A stretch of 34,463 bases of DNA from RFQD01 sp049314515 (GTDB lineage: Bacteria; Actinomycetota; Actinomycetes; Actinomycetales; Microbacteriaceae), in the NCBI GenBank assembly GCA_049314515.1, contig JBMOEY010000006.1:1-34463 (forward strand), given 5' to 3'. Positions 17,901-26,500 of this stretch are shown here, one piece after another. The position numbers and the translations under genes are program-made. Positions within the stretch are counted from its first letter, which is position 1, and every line of letters starts with the position of its first letter. The notes beneath the pieces are model-generated. The model was not told the origin of the DNA and ran no database searches. It saw only the letters and a list, made by a program, of their open reading frames with translations.

Positions 17901-18209
17901 CTACTTGATTCCGGTGACCTTGACGCGCGTGAGTTCCTGACGGTGGCCCTGGCGCTTCTTGTAACCGGTCTTGTTCTTGAACTTCTGAATGATGATCTTG
18001 GGTCCACGGAGGTCGTTGAGGACCTCGGCAGTCACTTTGATCTTCGCCAATGAAGCCGAATCTGCGGTGATTTTGTCGCCATCAACGAGCAAGACAGCGG
18101 GAAGCTCAATCACGCCCGACTTGTCGGCCACAACACGGTTCATTGTGACGATCGTGCCGACCTCGACCTTTTCTTGGCGGCCACCGGCGCGCACTACTGC
18201 GTAAACCAC
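17901..18209 (-). CDS. rplU: 50S ribosomal protein bL21
   Basis: This 102-residue ribosomal protein starts at a GTG with AGGT upstream. VYAVVRAGGRQEKVEVG is the family's first strand. The end, TGYKKRQGHRQELTRVKVTGI, carries the conserved KRRxGHRQxxTxxxIxxI pattern. It binds 23S rRNA and contacts L20. It is the first gene of the rplU-rpmA pair, 135 bases downstream of rne, with a possible promoter in between. Confidence 0.97.
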   Translation of the reverse strand: MVYAVVRAGGRQEKVEVGTIVTMNRVVADKSGVIELPAVLLVDGDKITADSASLAKIKVTAEVLNDLRGPKIIIQKFKNKTGYKKRQGHRQELTRVKVTGIK

Positions 18210-18275
18210 TTGTTACCTGCTTCGTTAATGGAAACGGCGAATCCGCTTCGCTACGTAAAACTCGGATGCATCGTG

Positions 18276-18304
18276 GGCAATGACGCCCGCGCACCAAAAG
18301 TCAA
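18276..18304 (-). promoter_or_regulatory. Possible promoter for rplU-rpmA
   Basis: On the minus strand, TTGACT (18304-18299) is a good -35 box, but the best-spaced -10 (ATTGCC, 17 bases downstream) is poor. The site lies about 70 bases before the rplU start. Read-through from rne remains possible. Confidence 0.3.
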
Positions 18305-18344
18305 GAATAGCCCGGATACAGAGCCGGTGCAAACCGACCCAATG

Positions 18345-20570
18345 CTAGTCCTGGCTGCGTTCTTCAATGAAATCTGTTGATTGCGATGCCGCCACCGGCT
18401 CATCGGGCGTCGACTCCGAGGTGGAAATCGGTCCCGTTGTCACTCGGCGTCCACGGCCACGTCCGCGACGACCCTGACCCGATGCTTTTGGCTCCGGTAG
18501 CGCTTCGAGAACGTTGTCCAAAATGGCGTCGACTCGTTCGATGGGGGTGTTCCGACCGCGCCGAGATGTGACGACCGGCATTTCGAGGAGCTCGACAATT
18601 TCGTCACCGTCGAGAAGCTCGTGATCGTGCTCATCGTGTTCGTCATTGTGGTGCAGCGTGCTGGCAGCAATTTGGGCGAGGGCGCTTTTCGCCCCCTCTG
18701 GAATCCCATGAGGCGACACGGATGGCGTCGCCGCGGCTCGAGACTTGGTGCGACGTGATGGCTTGTCACCCTGAGGTGTTTGCTGAACCTGACGACGAAT
18801 AACCGGATCGTGGAAAACAATCACGCCTCTACCCGCACAAACCTCACAGGGTTCGCTGAACGTTTCGAGTAAGCCCAGGCCGAGCTTCTTGCGCGTCATC
18901 TGAACGAGACCAAGTGACGTCACTTCGGCAACCTGATGCTTCGTACGGTCACGACTCAAGCATTCAATGAGACGACGGTGCACGAGGTCTCGATTTGTTT
19001 CGAGCACCATATCGATGAAGTCGACGACGATAATTCCGCCGATATCTCGAAGTCGGAGCTGGCGAACGATTTCTTCGGCCGCTTCAAGATTGTTTTTTGT
19101 GACCGTCTCTTCGAGGTTTCCGCCTGACCCGACAAACTTTCCGGTGTTCACGTCAACGACCGTCATCGCTTCCGTGCGGTCGATAACCAGCGAACCGCCG
19201 GATGGAAGCCACACCTTGCGATCGAGAGCCTTTTCAATCTGCTCATTGATTCGGAAATGATCAAAAATGTCTCCGTCACCATCGAATTTCTCTACGCGTT
19301 CGATGAGTTCGGGTGCCACCTGTGTGAGATAAGACTCGATTGCCGAACGTGCGCTGTCGCCCGCGATGATCATTCGATGGAAGTCCTCATTGAAGACATC
19401 ACGAACAATCTTGATGAGCAGATCGGATTCGCTGTGCAACAGAGCAGGAGCCGACATCGTTTCGACCTTGTGGGAAATATCCTCCCACTGTGCCGTCAAT
19501 CGGCCCACGTCAAAAGTGAGTTGTTCTTCGGTCGCGCCTTCGGCTGCCGTGCGCACGATGACACCGACGTTTTCGGGGAGAACCTCTTTGAGGATTGCCT
19601 TCAAACGAGTGCGCTCGGTGTCAGGAAGTTTTCGACTAATGCCGCTCATTGAACCGTTGGGCACGTAAACCAGGTATCGACCGGGCAAAGAAATCTGGCT
19701 CGTAAGTCGGGCGCCCTTGTGACCAACCGGGTCTTTGGTCACCTGCACGAGCACCTTGTCGCCTGTCTTGAGTGCAAGTTCGATGCGTCGCGGCTGGTTA
19801 CCCGTTTCGGCTGCATCCCAGTCAACTTCTCCGGAATAAAGAACCGCATTGCGACCACGGCCAATATCGACGAAGGCTGCTTCCATCGACGGCAACACGT
19901 TTTGCACCTTGCCGATATAAACATTGCCAATCAGACTCGCCTCGGAGGATCGAGCAACATAGTGCTCCACCAAGATGTTGTCCTCGAGGACTCCAATCTG
20001 AATTTTGTCGTCTTTCTCGCGCACAATCATCGAACGATCTACTGCTTCACGTCGCGCTAGAAACTCGCTTTCGGTGACGACCGCGCGACGGCGACCCTGA
20101 TCGCGACCGTCACGTCGACGCTGCTTCTTTGCTTCTAGACGTGTGGAACCTCGAACCCGCTGAGGCTCGGTGATGAGGTCGGGTTCGCGTGGTTGACGGA
20201 CTTTGACAACGGTATTTGGATCATCCGCGATGGGACGATCATCACCCGAACGGCGACGGGCCCTGCGACGCGCAGAGGCACTCTCCCAGGTCTGGTCGTC
20301 GTCGTAAAATCTCTCGCGCCATGGTCGATCTTCCACGCTGGGAAGGTTGGGCGCATAAAAAATCAAGTCCGTGGGCTCACTCGGAGCGATGATCGGATGA
20401 TCGACGGTCTGCCCAGATTTGTCATTCACGTCAGCGACGCTGTCGTCGGTCCCGCCCTCGGCGACCTCGGCGTTGAGAAAATCCGCAGCACTCGGGGAGT
20501 AACCCTGCGGTACCTCGAAAGGATTGCGTCGATCGAAACTGAGTTCGGTTGTCGTGTTGTCATTCACCAT
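18345..20570 (-). CDS. rne: Ribonuclease E/G
   Basis: This protein is about 741 residues from the ATG at 20570, which has GGAAAG 9 bases upstream; a TTG at 20591 is an alternative start. The enzyme cleaves single-stranded, AU-rich RNA in mRNA decay and rRNA or tRNA processing. The first about 190 residues are acidic then Arg-rich and probably disordered. The catalytic part follows: S1 domain (IGNVYIGKVQNVLPSMEAAF), 5' sensor and RNase H-like region, and DNase I-like domain with VIDRTEAMTVVDVNTG and VVDFIDM (catalytic Asp pair). The Zn-link cysteines are CEVC (about 575-578). The C-terminal tail is His/Asp- and Arg-rich. A disordered N-terminal extension is a known actinobacterial arrangement. 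It lies upstream of rplU on the same strand. Confidence 0.95.
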   Translation of the reverse strand: MVNDNTTTELSFDRRNPFEVPQGYSPSAADFLNAEVAEGGTDDSVADVNDKSGQTVDHPIIAPSEPTDLIFYAPNLPSVEDRPWRERFYDDDQTWESASARRRARRRSGDDRPIADDPNTVVKVRQPREPDLITEPQRVRGSTRLEAKKQRRRDGRDQGRRRAVVTESEFLARREAVDRSMIVREKDDKIQIGVLEDNILVEHYVARSSEASLIGNVYIGKVQNVLPSMEAAFVDIGRGRNAVLYSGEVDWDAAETGNQPRRIELALKTGDKVLVQVTKDPVGHKGARLTSQISLPGRYLVYVPNGSMSGISRKLPDTERTRLKAILKEVLPENVGVIVRTAAEGATEEQLTFDVGRLTAQWEDISHKVETMSAPALLHSESDLLIKIVRDVFNEDFHRMIIAGDSARSAIESYLTQVAPELIERVEKFDGDGDIFDHFRINEQIEKALDRKVWLPSGGSLVIDRTEAMTVVDVNTGKFVGSGGNLEETVTKNNLEAAEEIVRQLRLRDIGGIIVVDFIDMVLETNRDLVHRRLIECLSRDRTKHQVAEVTSLGLVQMTRKKLGLGLLETFSEPCEVCAGRGVIVFHDPVIRRQVQQTPQGDKPSRRTKSRAAATPSVSPHGIPEGAKSALAQIAASTLHHNDEHDEHDHELLDGDEIVELLEMPVVTSRRGRNTPIERVDAILDNVLEALPEPKASGQGRRGRGRGRRVTTGPISTSESTPDEPVAASQSTDFIEERSQD

Positions 20571-20772
20571 GTCGGTGTACTTTCCGCACAATTCCTCACA
20601 TCGTCAACGACTTAGGTGGAATTGCGACTTAATTCTTGTCCGACGAACTCCATACGAATTCGCCGGGAAACTTGTTGGTCACGCGCCGCTGAGTAAAAAT
20701 CTCACGCTCGCCGAAAACCGCTTCCCTCAGTATTGCACGAGTTCGTGACAGTTACGGCGCAGGCTCACCTGC

Positions 20773-20778
20773 CATAAT
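20773..20778 (+). promoter_or_regulatory. Probable -10 box of a leaderless VKOR transcript
   Basis: CATAAT lies 3 bases before the ATG at 20782 and 6 before the in-frame GTG at 20785. Initiation at the usual distance would start the mRNA at or next to the start codon. No Shine-Dalgarno sequence is visible, which fits leaderless translation, common in actinobacteria. The -35 region is weak. The remainder of the 20571-20781 gap shows no clear promoter for the divergent rne gene. Confidence 0.5.
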
Positions 20779-20781
20779 GCG

Positions 20782-21399
20782 ATGGTGACTGAGACATCCA
20801 CCAAGACTGTTGCCACAACCGAGCGTCTACTGGGACTTTCGATTTTTCTTATCATCGCGAGCGCAATCGGACTGCTCGCGGCTTTCGAGTTGACCTACGA
20901 AAAAATTCAGGTCCTGCTGAATCCTGAGCACGCCGCATCGTGCGACTTCACGTTGCTGGTCCAGTGCGGAAAGAATATGAGCTCGCCCCAAGGATCGGTC
21001 TTTGGGTTCCCCAACTCACTCTTGGGCTTGATCGGGTGGCCCGTGGTGATGGCTACCGGCGTGGGCATGTTGGCTGGGGCGCGATTTACACGCTGGTGGT
21101 GGATTGCATTCAACGTCGTTGCCACCGGCGCGCTCGGCTTCGTGATCTGGTTAATTACGGAAAGCGTTTTCGTATTGGGCACGCTGTGCCCGTGGTGCAT
21201 GGTGACGTGGATCGCGGTCATCCCGTTGTTCTGGGTGTCGACGCTATGGAATCTCAAGCACGGAGTGTGGTCAACCAACGAAAAGGTTCGCGAGTTGGGG
21301 GGTCGGCTGCTCTCGTGGAGTCCGACCATCGTGCTGGCTTCGTACCTCGCCGTCGCAGTTATCGCACAACTTCGACTGGATTGGCTGAGCTACCTCTAG
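20782..21399 (+). CDS. VKOR family quinone-coupled disulfide oxidoreductase
   Basis: This 205-residue membrane protein has about five hydrophobic helices. It carries the VKOR cysteine set: C54 and C62 in the first loop (CDFTLLVQC) and CPWC at 136-139 (TLCPWCMVTW), with NSLLGLIGWP between. The family passes electrons from exported thiols, through the loop cysteines and the CxxC site, to a quinone. It thereby keeps a DsbA-like partner oxidised for disulfide formation outside the membrane. No fused thioredoxin domain and no DsbA-like gene are present here. It is encoded alone, convergent with ndk, sharing the CTAG at the two stops. Confidence 0.9.
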   Translation: MVTETSTKTVATTERLLGLSIFLIIASAIGLLAAFELTYEKIQVLLNPEHAASCDFTLLVQCGKNMSSPQGSVFGFPNSLLGLIGWPVVMATGVGMLAGARFTRWWWIAFNVVATGALGFVIWLITESVFVLGTLCPWCMVTWIAVIPLFWVSTLWNLKHGVWSTNEKVRELGGRLLSWSPTIVLASYLAVAVIAQLRLDWLSYL

Positions 21400-21818
21400 C
21401 TAAACCAGAGCGCGAGCTCGCGCTCAGCGGACTCCGGAGAGTCAGAACCGTGGACCAAGTTCTGCTGAACCTTGGCGCCCCAATCGCGACCGAGGTCTCC
21501 TCGAATCGTTCCTGGGGCGGCGGTTGTTGGGTCCGTTGTGCCGGCGAGTGAACGAAAGCCCTCGATGACACGATTGCCCGCTACTCGAAGAGCAACGACC
21601 GGCCCGCTTTGCATGAACTCCACCAGGGGGTCGAAGAACGGCTTGCCTTCATGCTCTGCGTAATGCGCGTGCAACAGAGCACGGTCAGCTTGCACCATGC
21701 GAATGTCGACGAGAACGTATCCCTTCGCCTCAATGCGGCGCAGAATCTCCCCCGTCAAATTGCGTGCAACTCCATCGGGTTTAACGAGGATGAGGGTCTC
21801 TTCAACGTGTGCAGTCAT
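21396..21818 (-). CDS. ndk: Nucleoside-diphosphate kinase
   Basis: This 140-residue enzyme transfers gamma-phosphate between nucleoside triphosphates and diphosphates through a phosphohistidine. ETLILVKPDGVARNLTGEIL is the conserved start, GPVVALRVAGNRVIEGFRSLAGTT follows with slight changes, and NLVHGSDS near residue 123 holds the catalytic histidine. The ATG at 21818 overlaps the stop of the DUF4233 gene (ATGA) and gives the standard family length. The in-frame codon at 21908 would add 30 non-homologous residues inside that gene. Confidence 0.97.
   Translation of the reverse strand: MTAHVEETLILVKPDGVARNLTGEILRRIEAKGYVLVDIRMVQADRALLHAHYAEHEGKPFFDPLVEFMQSGPVVALRVAGNRVIEGFRSLAGTTDPTTAAPGTIRGDLGRDWGAKVQQNLVHGSDSPESAERELALWFS
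21408..21425. terminator. 18-bp perfect palindrome at the VKOR/ndk junction
   Basis: GAGCGCGAGCTCGCGCTC is a perfect 18-bp palindrome. As RNA it forms a 7-bp GC stem with an AGCT loop in either transcript. It begins 9 bases after the VKOR stop and lies within the last codons of ndk (Glu-Arg-Glu-Leu-Ala-Leu). No T-tract follows, so a role in 3'-end formation is plausible but unproven. Confidence 0.4.
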
Positions 21819-22222
21819 GAGGCAGATTCTTTCTTTTGTGAATCGAGCTTGAAGCCCGTGTAAATCGCATAGGACCACAGGATTGCGAACACTCCCCCCA
21901 CAAACCACATGGCGGGAACGAACAGTCCAGTGACCAGAACGGCAACCTGAAGGACACTACCGACCACAATCCCCCATCGCCATCTCAGCGCGCCGGCCGT
22001 GAGAAAAAGAGCTAATACCAATACAGCCCCGCCCCCCAGCGCCTGCTCAGGAGGAAGCGCCTTGAGTCCAAAAATGGCGAGAGCGCCCAAGAACGTCACC
22101 ACTGACTCAAAAATCAGCACAATCGCGCCCAAACTCTCCACGAGCTTGCGTTGCCGCGCACCACGCCGTGTTGCCCGCGGTTCCGGCACCGGAGCATCAA
22201 GTTCTGTCATGTTCACGTCCAT
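21815..22222 (-). CDS. DUF4233 family membrane protein
   Basis: This 135-residue protein has a charged N-terminus and about four hydrophobic segments: LGAIVLIFESVVTFLGALAI, GGAVLVLALFLTAGALRW, GIVVGSVLQVAVLVTGLFV and MWFVGGVFAILWSYAIYTGF. This is the DUF4233 pattern, an actinobacterial family almost always encoded between folC and ndk, as here. Its ATG overlaps the folC end, and an ATG at 22210 or GTG at 22216 is also possible. Its stop overlaps the ndk start. Function is unknown; the tight coupling suggests it is co-expressed with folate and nucleotide enzymes. Confidence 0.88.
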   Translation of the reverse strand: MDVNMTELDAPVPEPRATRRGARQRKLVESLGAIVLIFESVVTFLGALAIFGLKALPPEQALGGGAVLVLALFLTAGALRWRWGIVVGSVLQVAVLVTGLFVPAMWFVGGVFAILWSYAIYTGFKLDSQKKESAS

Positions 22223-23595
22223 CCGTTTTCTGACGCGGCGGTCAACGCGGCACCCAGCAAACTAATCGACCCTGCGATGATGACAGCTCCACTGTCCGCC
22301 GCCAGCGCAAGTGCTCGCGCGCGTTCGAATGCGATCAGTGGATCAACATCTATGAAAACCTCCGACTCAGCGAAATAGTCCCTCGCGATGGATGCCAGCT
22401 CGTGCGGTGACCGAGCCCGTTCGCTCGGAGCCGTGGTGAGAATCACACGCGTGACCGACGTTGACAGAGCGCGCAACATGCCGTCGGCATCCTTGTCATC
22501 GAAGGCGGCAAACACCAAGGTCACATCGTCAAAGTTGAAAAACTCGGTTATAGCGGTTGCTAGGGCGACCGCACCGTGTGGGTTATGCGCAGCGTCAATA
22601 ATGACCGGTGGCTCCGCGGCAATGCGTTGCAAACGTCCCGGAGATTCCACCGTGGCAAATGCCTCGGCCAGCACCTCGACGCTCAGTGGCTGGGTTCCTC
22701 CACCCAAGAATGCCTCCACAGCACCAATCGCAACAGCAGCGTTCTGCGATTGATGGCGACCGAAAAGTGCGAGAAACACATCCTCGTATTCACCCGAAAC
22801 CGCTCTAACCGAAAACAACTGACCACCAACCGCCATCGCACGGTCGGTTACGACGATGTCGGTATCAACGAAATAGATGGTGCTTTCGGTCATCTCTGCG
22901 GCGTCACGCAAAATCTGTTCGACGAGCGGTTGTTGCGGGGCGGAGACAACAATGCTCGAGGGTTTGATGATTCCCGATTTCGTTCGAGCGATGGCGTCGA
23001 GAGATCCACCGAGTTTGTCAGCATGATCAATGTCAATCGGACCGAAAACGGCGACATCTGCTTCGACGATGTTGGTCGAATCCCATTCGCCACCCATACC
23101 GACCTCGACGATGGCAACATCGACGGGGGCATCCGCAAACGCGGCGAAAGCCAGCACTGTCAGGCACTCGAAATAGGTCAAGCGCGGCTCTCCCTTGGCC
23201 ACAAGTTCTGCGTCGACAAGCTCGACGTAGGGCTTGATGTCAAGCCAACTTGCCACGAGCACGTCATCACCGATCGGTTCACCACCGACCTGAATGCGCT
23301 CGTTGAAAGACCGCAGATGAGGACTCGTGAAGAGACCCGTGCGCAACCCGTAAGAGCGAAGAATTGCCTCAATCATGCGCGAAATGCTCGTCTTACCGTT
23401 CGTTCCGGTGACGTGAATCACGTCGAACGCCCGATGCACATCGCCAAGCAAGTCCGCCACTCGACGCGTGGGCTCAAGTCGCGGCTGTGGATTCTTCTCA
23501 CCCGTGCGTTCCGAAAGCTCTTGGTGAACAAGTTGGGAGGCACGCGCGAAATCGTCGTCGTCACTAGAAAAGTGTGACGAAGTATCGCTAGACAT
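22213..23595 (-). CDS. folC: Bifunctional folylpolyglutamate synthase / dihydrofolate synthase
   Basis: This 460-residue Mur-ligase-like enzyme adds glutamate to dihydropteroate and to folates, using ATP. IHVTGTNGKTSISRMIEA is the P-loop, TSPHLRSFNERI the folate/Mg region, and IDAAHNPHGA the C-terminal domain motif. The first 45 residues are acidic and variable. The ATG overlaps the ileS stop by 8 bases, and the stop overlaps the DUF4233 gene, so ileS-folC-DUF4233-ndk is one translationally coupled operon. Confidence 0.96.
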   Translation of the reverse strand: MSSDTSSHFSSDDDDFARASQLVHQELSERTGEKNPQPRLEPTRRVADLLGDVHRAFDVIHVTGTNGKTSISRMIEAILRSYGLRTGLFTSPHLRSFNERIQVGGEPIGDDVLVASWLDIKPYVELVDAELVAKGEPRLTYFECLTVLAFAAFADAPVDVAIVEVGMGGEWDSTNIVEADVAVFGPIDIDHADKLGGSLDAIARTKSGIIKPSSIVVSAPQQPLVEQILRDAAEMTESTIYFVDTDIVVTDRAMAVGGQLFSVRAVSGEYEDVFLALFGRHQSQNAAVAIGAVEAFLGGGTQPLSVEVLAEAFATVESPGRLQRIAAEPPVIIDAAHNPHGAVALATAITEFFNFDDVTLVFAAFDDKDADGMLRALSTSVTRVILTTAPSERARSPHELASIARDYFAESEVFIDVDPLIAFERARALALAADSGAVIIAGSISLLGAALTAASENGWT

Positions 23596-26500
23596 TCAGA
23601 ACACGATTCACCCGTGACACCGCGATGAGGATTCGTCCCGCGTTGGCAAACTGCGCCGGTGCAACATCCCCGATGTGCTCCGGTGAGACGGCCGTGAGAC
23701 CGGGCACCCATTCTGCGGGGAGTCCTGTGCTGAGTTCGAGGAGGTTCGCCGCGGTGAGACCGGAGTGCACAACGAAGCTCGTCGCGAGCGTTTCACCAGC
23801 AATGTCGACGTCGCCCGCCCGGGCGAGCGCCTGCGCATCCGCCAGATCCAGAACAAAGAGATCGAGGTGGATGCGATCACTCACGTCAAAGCCCGCCGTC
23901 TTTCGAGTGTCTTGTACCGCGCGAATCAGATCGCGTGCCAAGCCTTCTGCCTCGAGCTCGGGCGTGGTCGCCGTGTCGAGCAACACAAATCCGCCTCCGG
24001 GAACAAGCCCTAGGGCACGAGTGCCCTCGCCATCGGATTCGGTCTCGAGCGTGAGTTCGTACTCACCTTCGACAAGCTCGACACCGCCCGCGGTGACGAC
24101 TCCGTTCGTCTCTGTCCAGTCTCCCGCCTTGGCCGCGCCGATGATGCGCTGCACGTCTTTCCCGAGGCGTGGACCGGCCGCACGGGCATTGACCGACAGA
24201 CGCGAGGTGACACCGAAGTCTGCCGCAGACGTTTCGGTGAGCGCGACGAGAGTGACGAGCTTGACGTTGAGTTCATCGCGCAGAATCTCACTAAATTGGG
24301 CAAGTGCGTCGGCGTGCGCACTGACGACCGTGAGTTCGGCGAGCGGCAGGCGCACGCGCAAGCCGGTCTTCTTGCGCAGGGCAAGCGAGGCAGAGGTGAT
24401 CTCCCGCACGGCATCCATGGTGGCGACCAATTCGGGGTCGGCGGGGAATTCGTCGACGGAGGGCCAATCGGTGAGGTGAACGGAACGACCACCGGTAAGT
24501 CCTTGCCAGATGTTCTCGGTTACGAGTGGGAGCAACGGCGCGGCCACGCGGCAGAACGTTTCAAGCACAGTGAAGAGCGTGTCGAAGGCGTCGTGAGCAG
24601 CCGCACCACCCGTCCAGAATCGGTCGCGAGAGCGACGAACATACCAGTTGGTCAATACATCAGCGAAGTCCCGGAGTGCGGCAGCGGCATTGGTGGAATC
24701 AAGTCCTTCGAGATGCCCCTGCACGTCGACGATGAGGTCGCGCGTCTTTGCCAACAGGTAGCGGTCGAGGACGTTTGAAGAATCGGTGCGGCCAACCGCC
24801 TCATACTCGTCTGCGTTGGCGTAGAGCGAGAAAAAGTACCAGGTGTTCCAGAGTGGGAGCAGTACCTGTCGCACGCCTTCGCGAATGCCCTCTTCGGTGA
24901 CAATCAGGTTGCCGCCACGAAGAACGGGCGAACTCATGAGGAACCAACGCATCGCGTCGGAGCCATCGCGTTCAAATACTTCCGAGACGTCCGGGTAGTT
25001 GCGCAACGACTTCGACATCTTCTGCCCGTCGTTGCCGAGCACGATTCCGTGGCTCACAACGTTCCTAAATGCCGGGCGGTCGAACAGTGCCGTCGAGAGG
25101 ATGTGGAGCGTATAGAACCAGCCACGGGTTTGCCCAATGTATTCGACAATGAAGTCGGCCGGGCTGTGCGTGTCGAACCACTCACGATTCTCAAACGGGT
25201 AATGCACCTGCGCGAACGGCATCGAACCAGAATCGAACCACACGTCGAGCACATCGGGAATGCGACGCATCATCGATTCGCCCGACGGGTCATCGGGGTT
25301 GGGACGCGTCAACTCGTCAATGAACGGGCGGTGTAGATCGGTCGGTCGAACACCAAAGTCGCGCTCAATTTCGTCGAGCGAGCCGTAGACATCAATACGC
25401 GGGAAGTCGGAGTTGTCGCTCTTCCACACCGGAATAGGCGAGCCCCAATAACGGTTGCGACTGATCGACCAGTCACGCGCATTCGAGACCCATTTTCCGA
25501 ACTGTCCGTCTTTGACATTCTCGGGAACCCAGTTGATTTCTTGGTTGAGCGTTTCCATGCGATCGCGAAACTCCGTGACACGCACGAACCAGCTTGACAC
25601 CGCACGGTAGATCAAGGGCTGGCGGCAACGCCAACAGTGCGGATACGAGTGCTCGTAACTCGCAACGCGCAGGAGGCGACCCATCTGACGCAACTCTTGC
25701 GTCAGCGGCTTGTTGGCTTCGAAAACCTGCATGCCCGCAACGGCTCCGAACCGCGACAAGAACTTGCCACCGTCGTCGACCGAGATACGAACGGGGATGC
25801 CGGCGCTCTCGCACACCTTCTGGTCTTCTTCACCGTATGCGGGTGCCTGGTGAACGATTCCGGTGCCATCGGCGGTAGTCACGTAGTCGGCGACGAGGAT
25901 GCACCACGCTCGACCCGCGTACTCCTCATCGTCGGCGTAGAAGTCCCAGAGTCGCTCGTAGGTCACACCTTCGAGTTCGCGGCCGGGAATTTCGCGAACG
26001 ACGGCGGCACGCGCATCCTCGGCGGATTCGTAACCGAGGTCTTTGGCGTAATTGCCGAGTAGGTCGACAGCGATCAAGTAACCGGGGGCAGCACCAGTAC
26101 CCGAGGCACCAGATTCGGCGTCAGCGGCACCGTTCGGGCCGGCCGGCACAACTGCATAGTGAATCTCGGGACCCACGGCGAGCGCAGCGTTTGTCGGCAA
26201 TGTCCAGGGGGTCGTCGTCCAGGCCAACGCCTTGACTCCGGCGAGTCCCCGCTCTTCGGCCTCTTTACCCGCTAACGGAAAGGTGACCGTTACAGACTGG
26301 TCCTGGCGCATCTTGTACACGTCGTCGTCCATGCGAAGTTCGTGGTTCGACAGAGGCGTCTCATCGTTCCAGCAGTATGGGAGCACCCGAAAACCTTCGT
26401 AGGCCAAGCCCTTGTCGTGCAGTTGCTTGAAGGCCCAGATCACGCTCTCCATGAACGTGATATCAAGCGTCTTGTAGTCGTTTTCGAAGTCGACCCAGCG

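Noticed and set aside
18210..18344. Structured L21 autoregulatory leader RNA
   Set aside because: Only short weak stems (4-5 bp) are visible, and no recognisable L21 leader fold.
21819..21908. Longer ndk start at 21908
   Set aside because: Would add 30 unrelated residues inside the DUF4233 gene. The ATGA overlap at 21818 gives the normal Ndk length.
22576..23577. Plus-strand open frame of 333 codons
   Set aside because: Antisense to folC, with no family motif.
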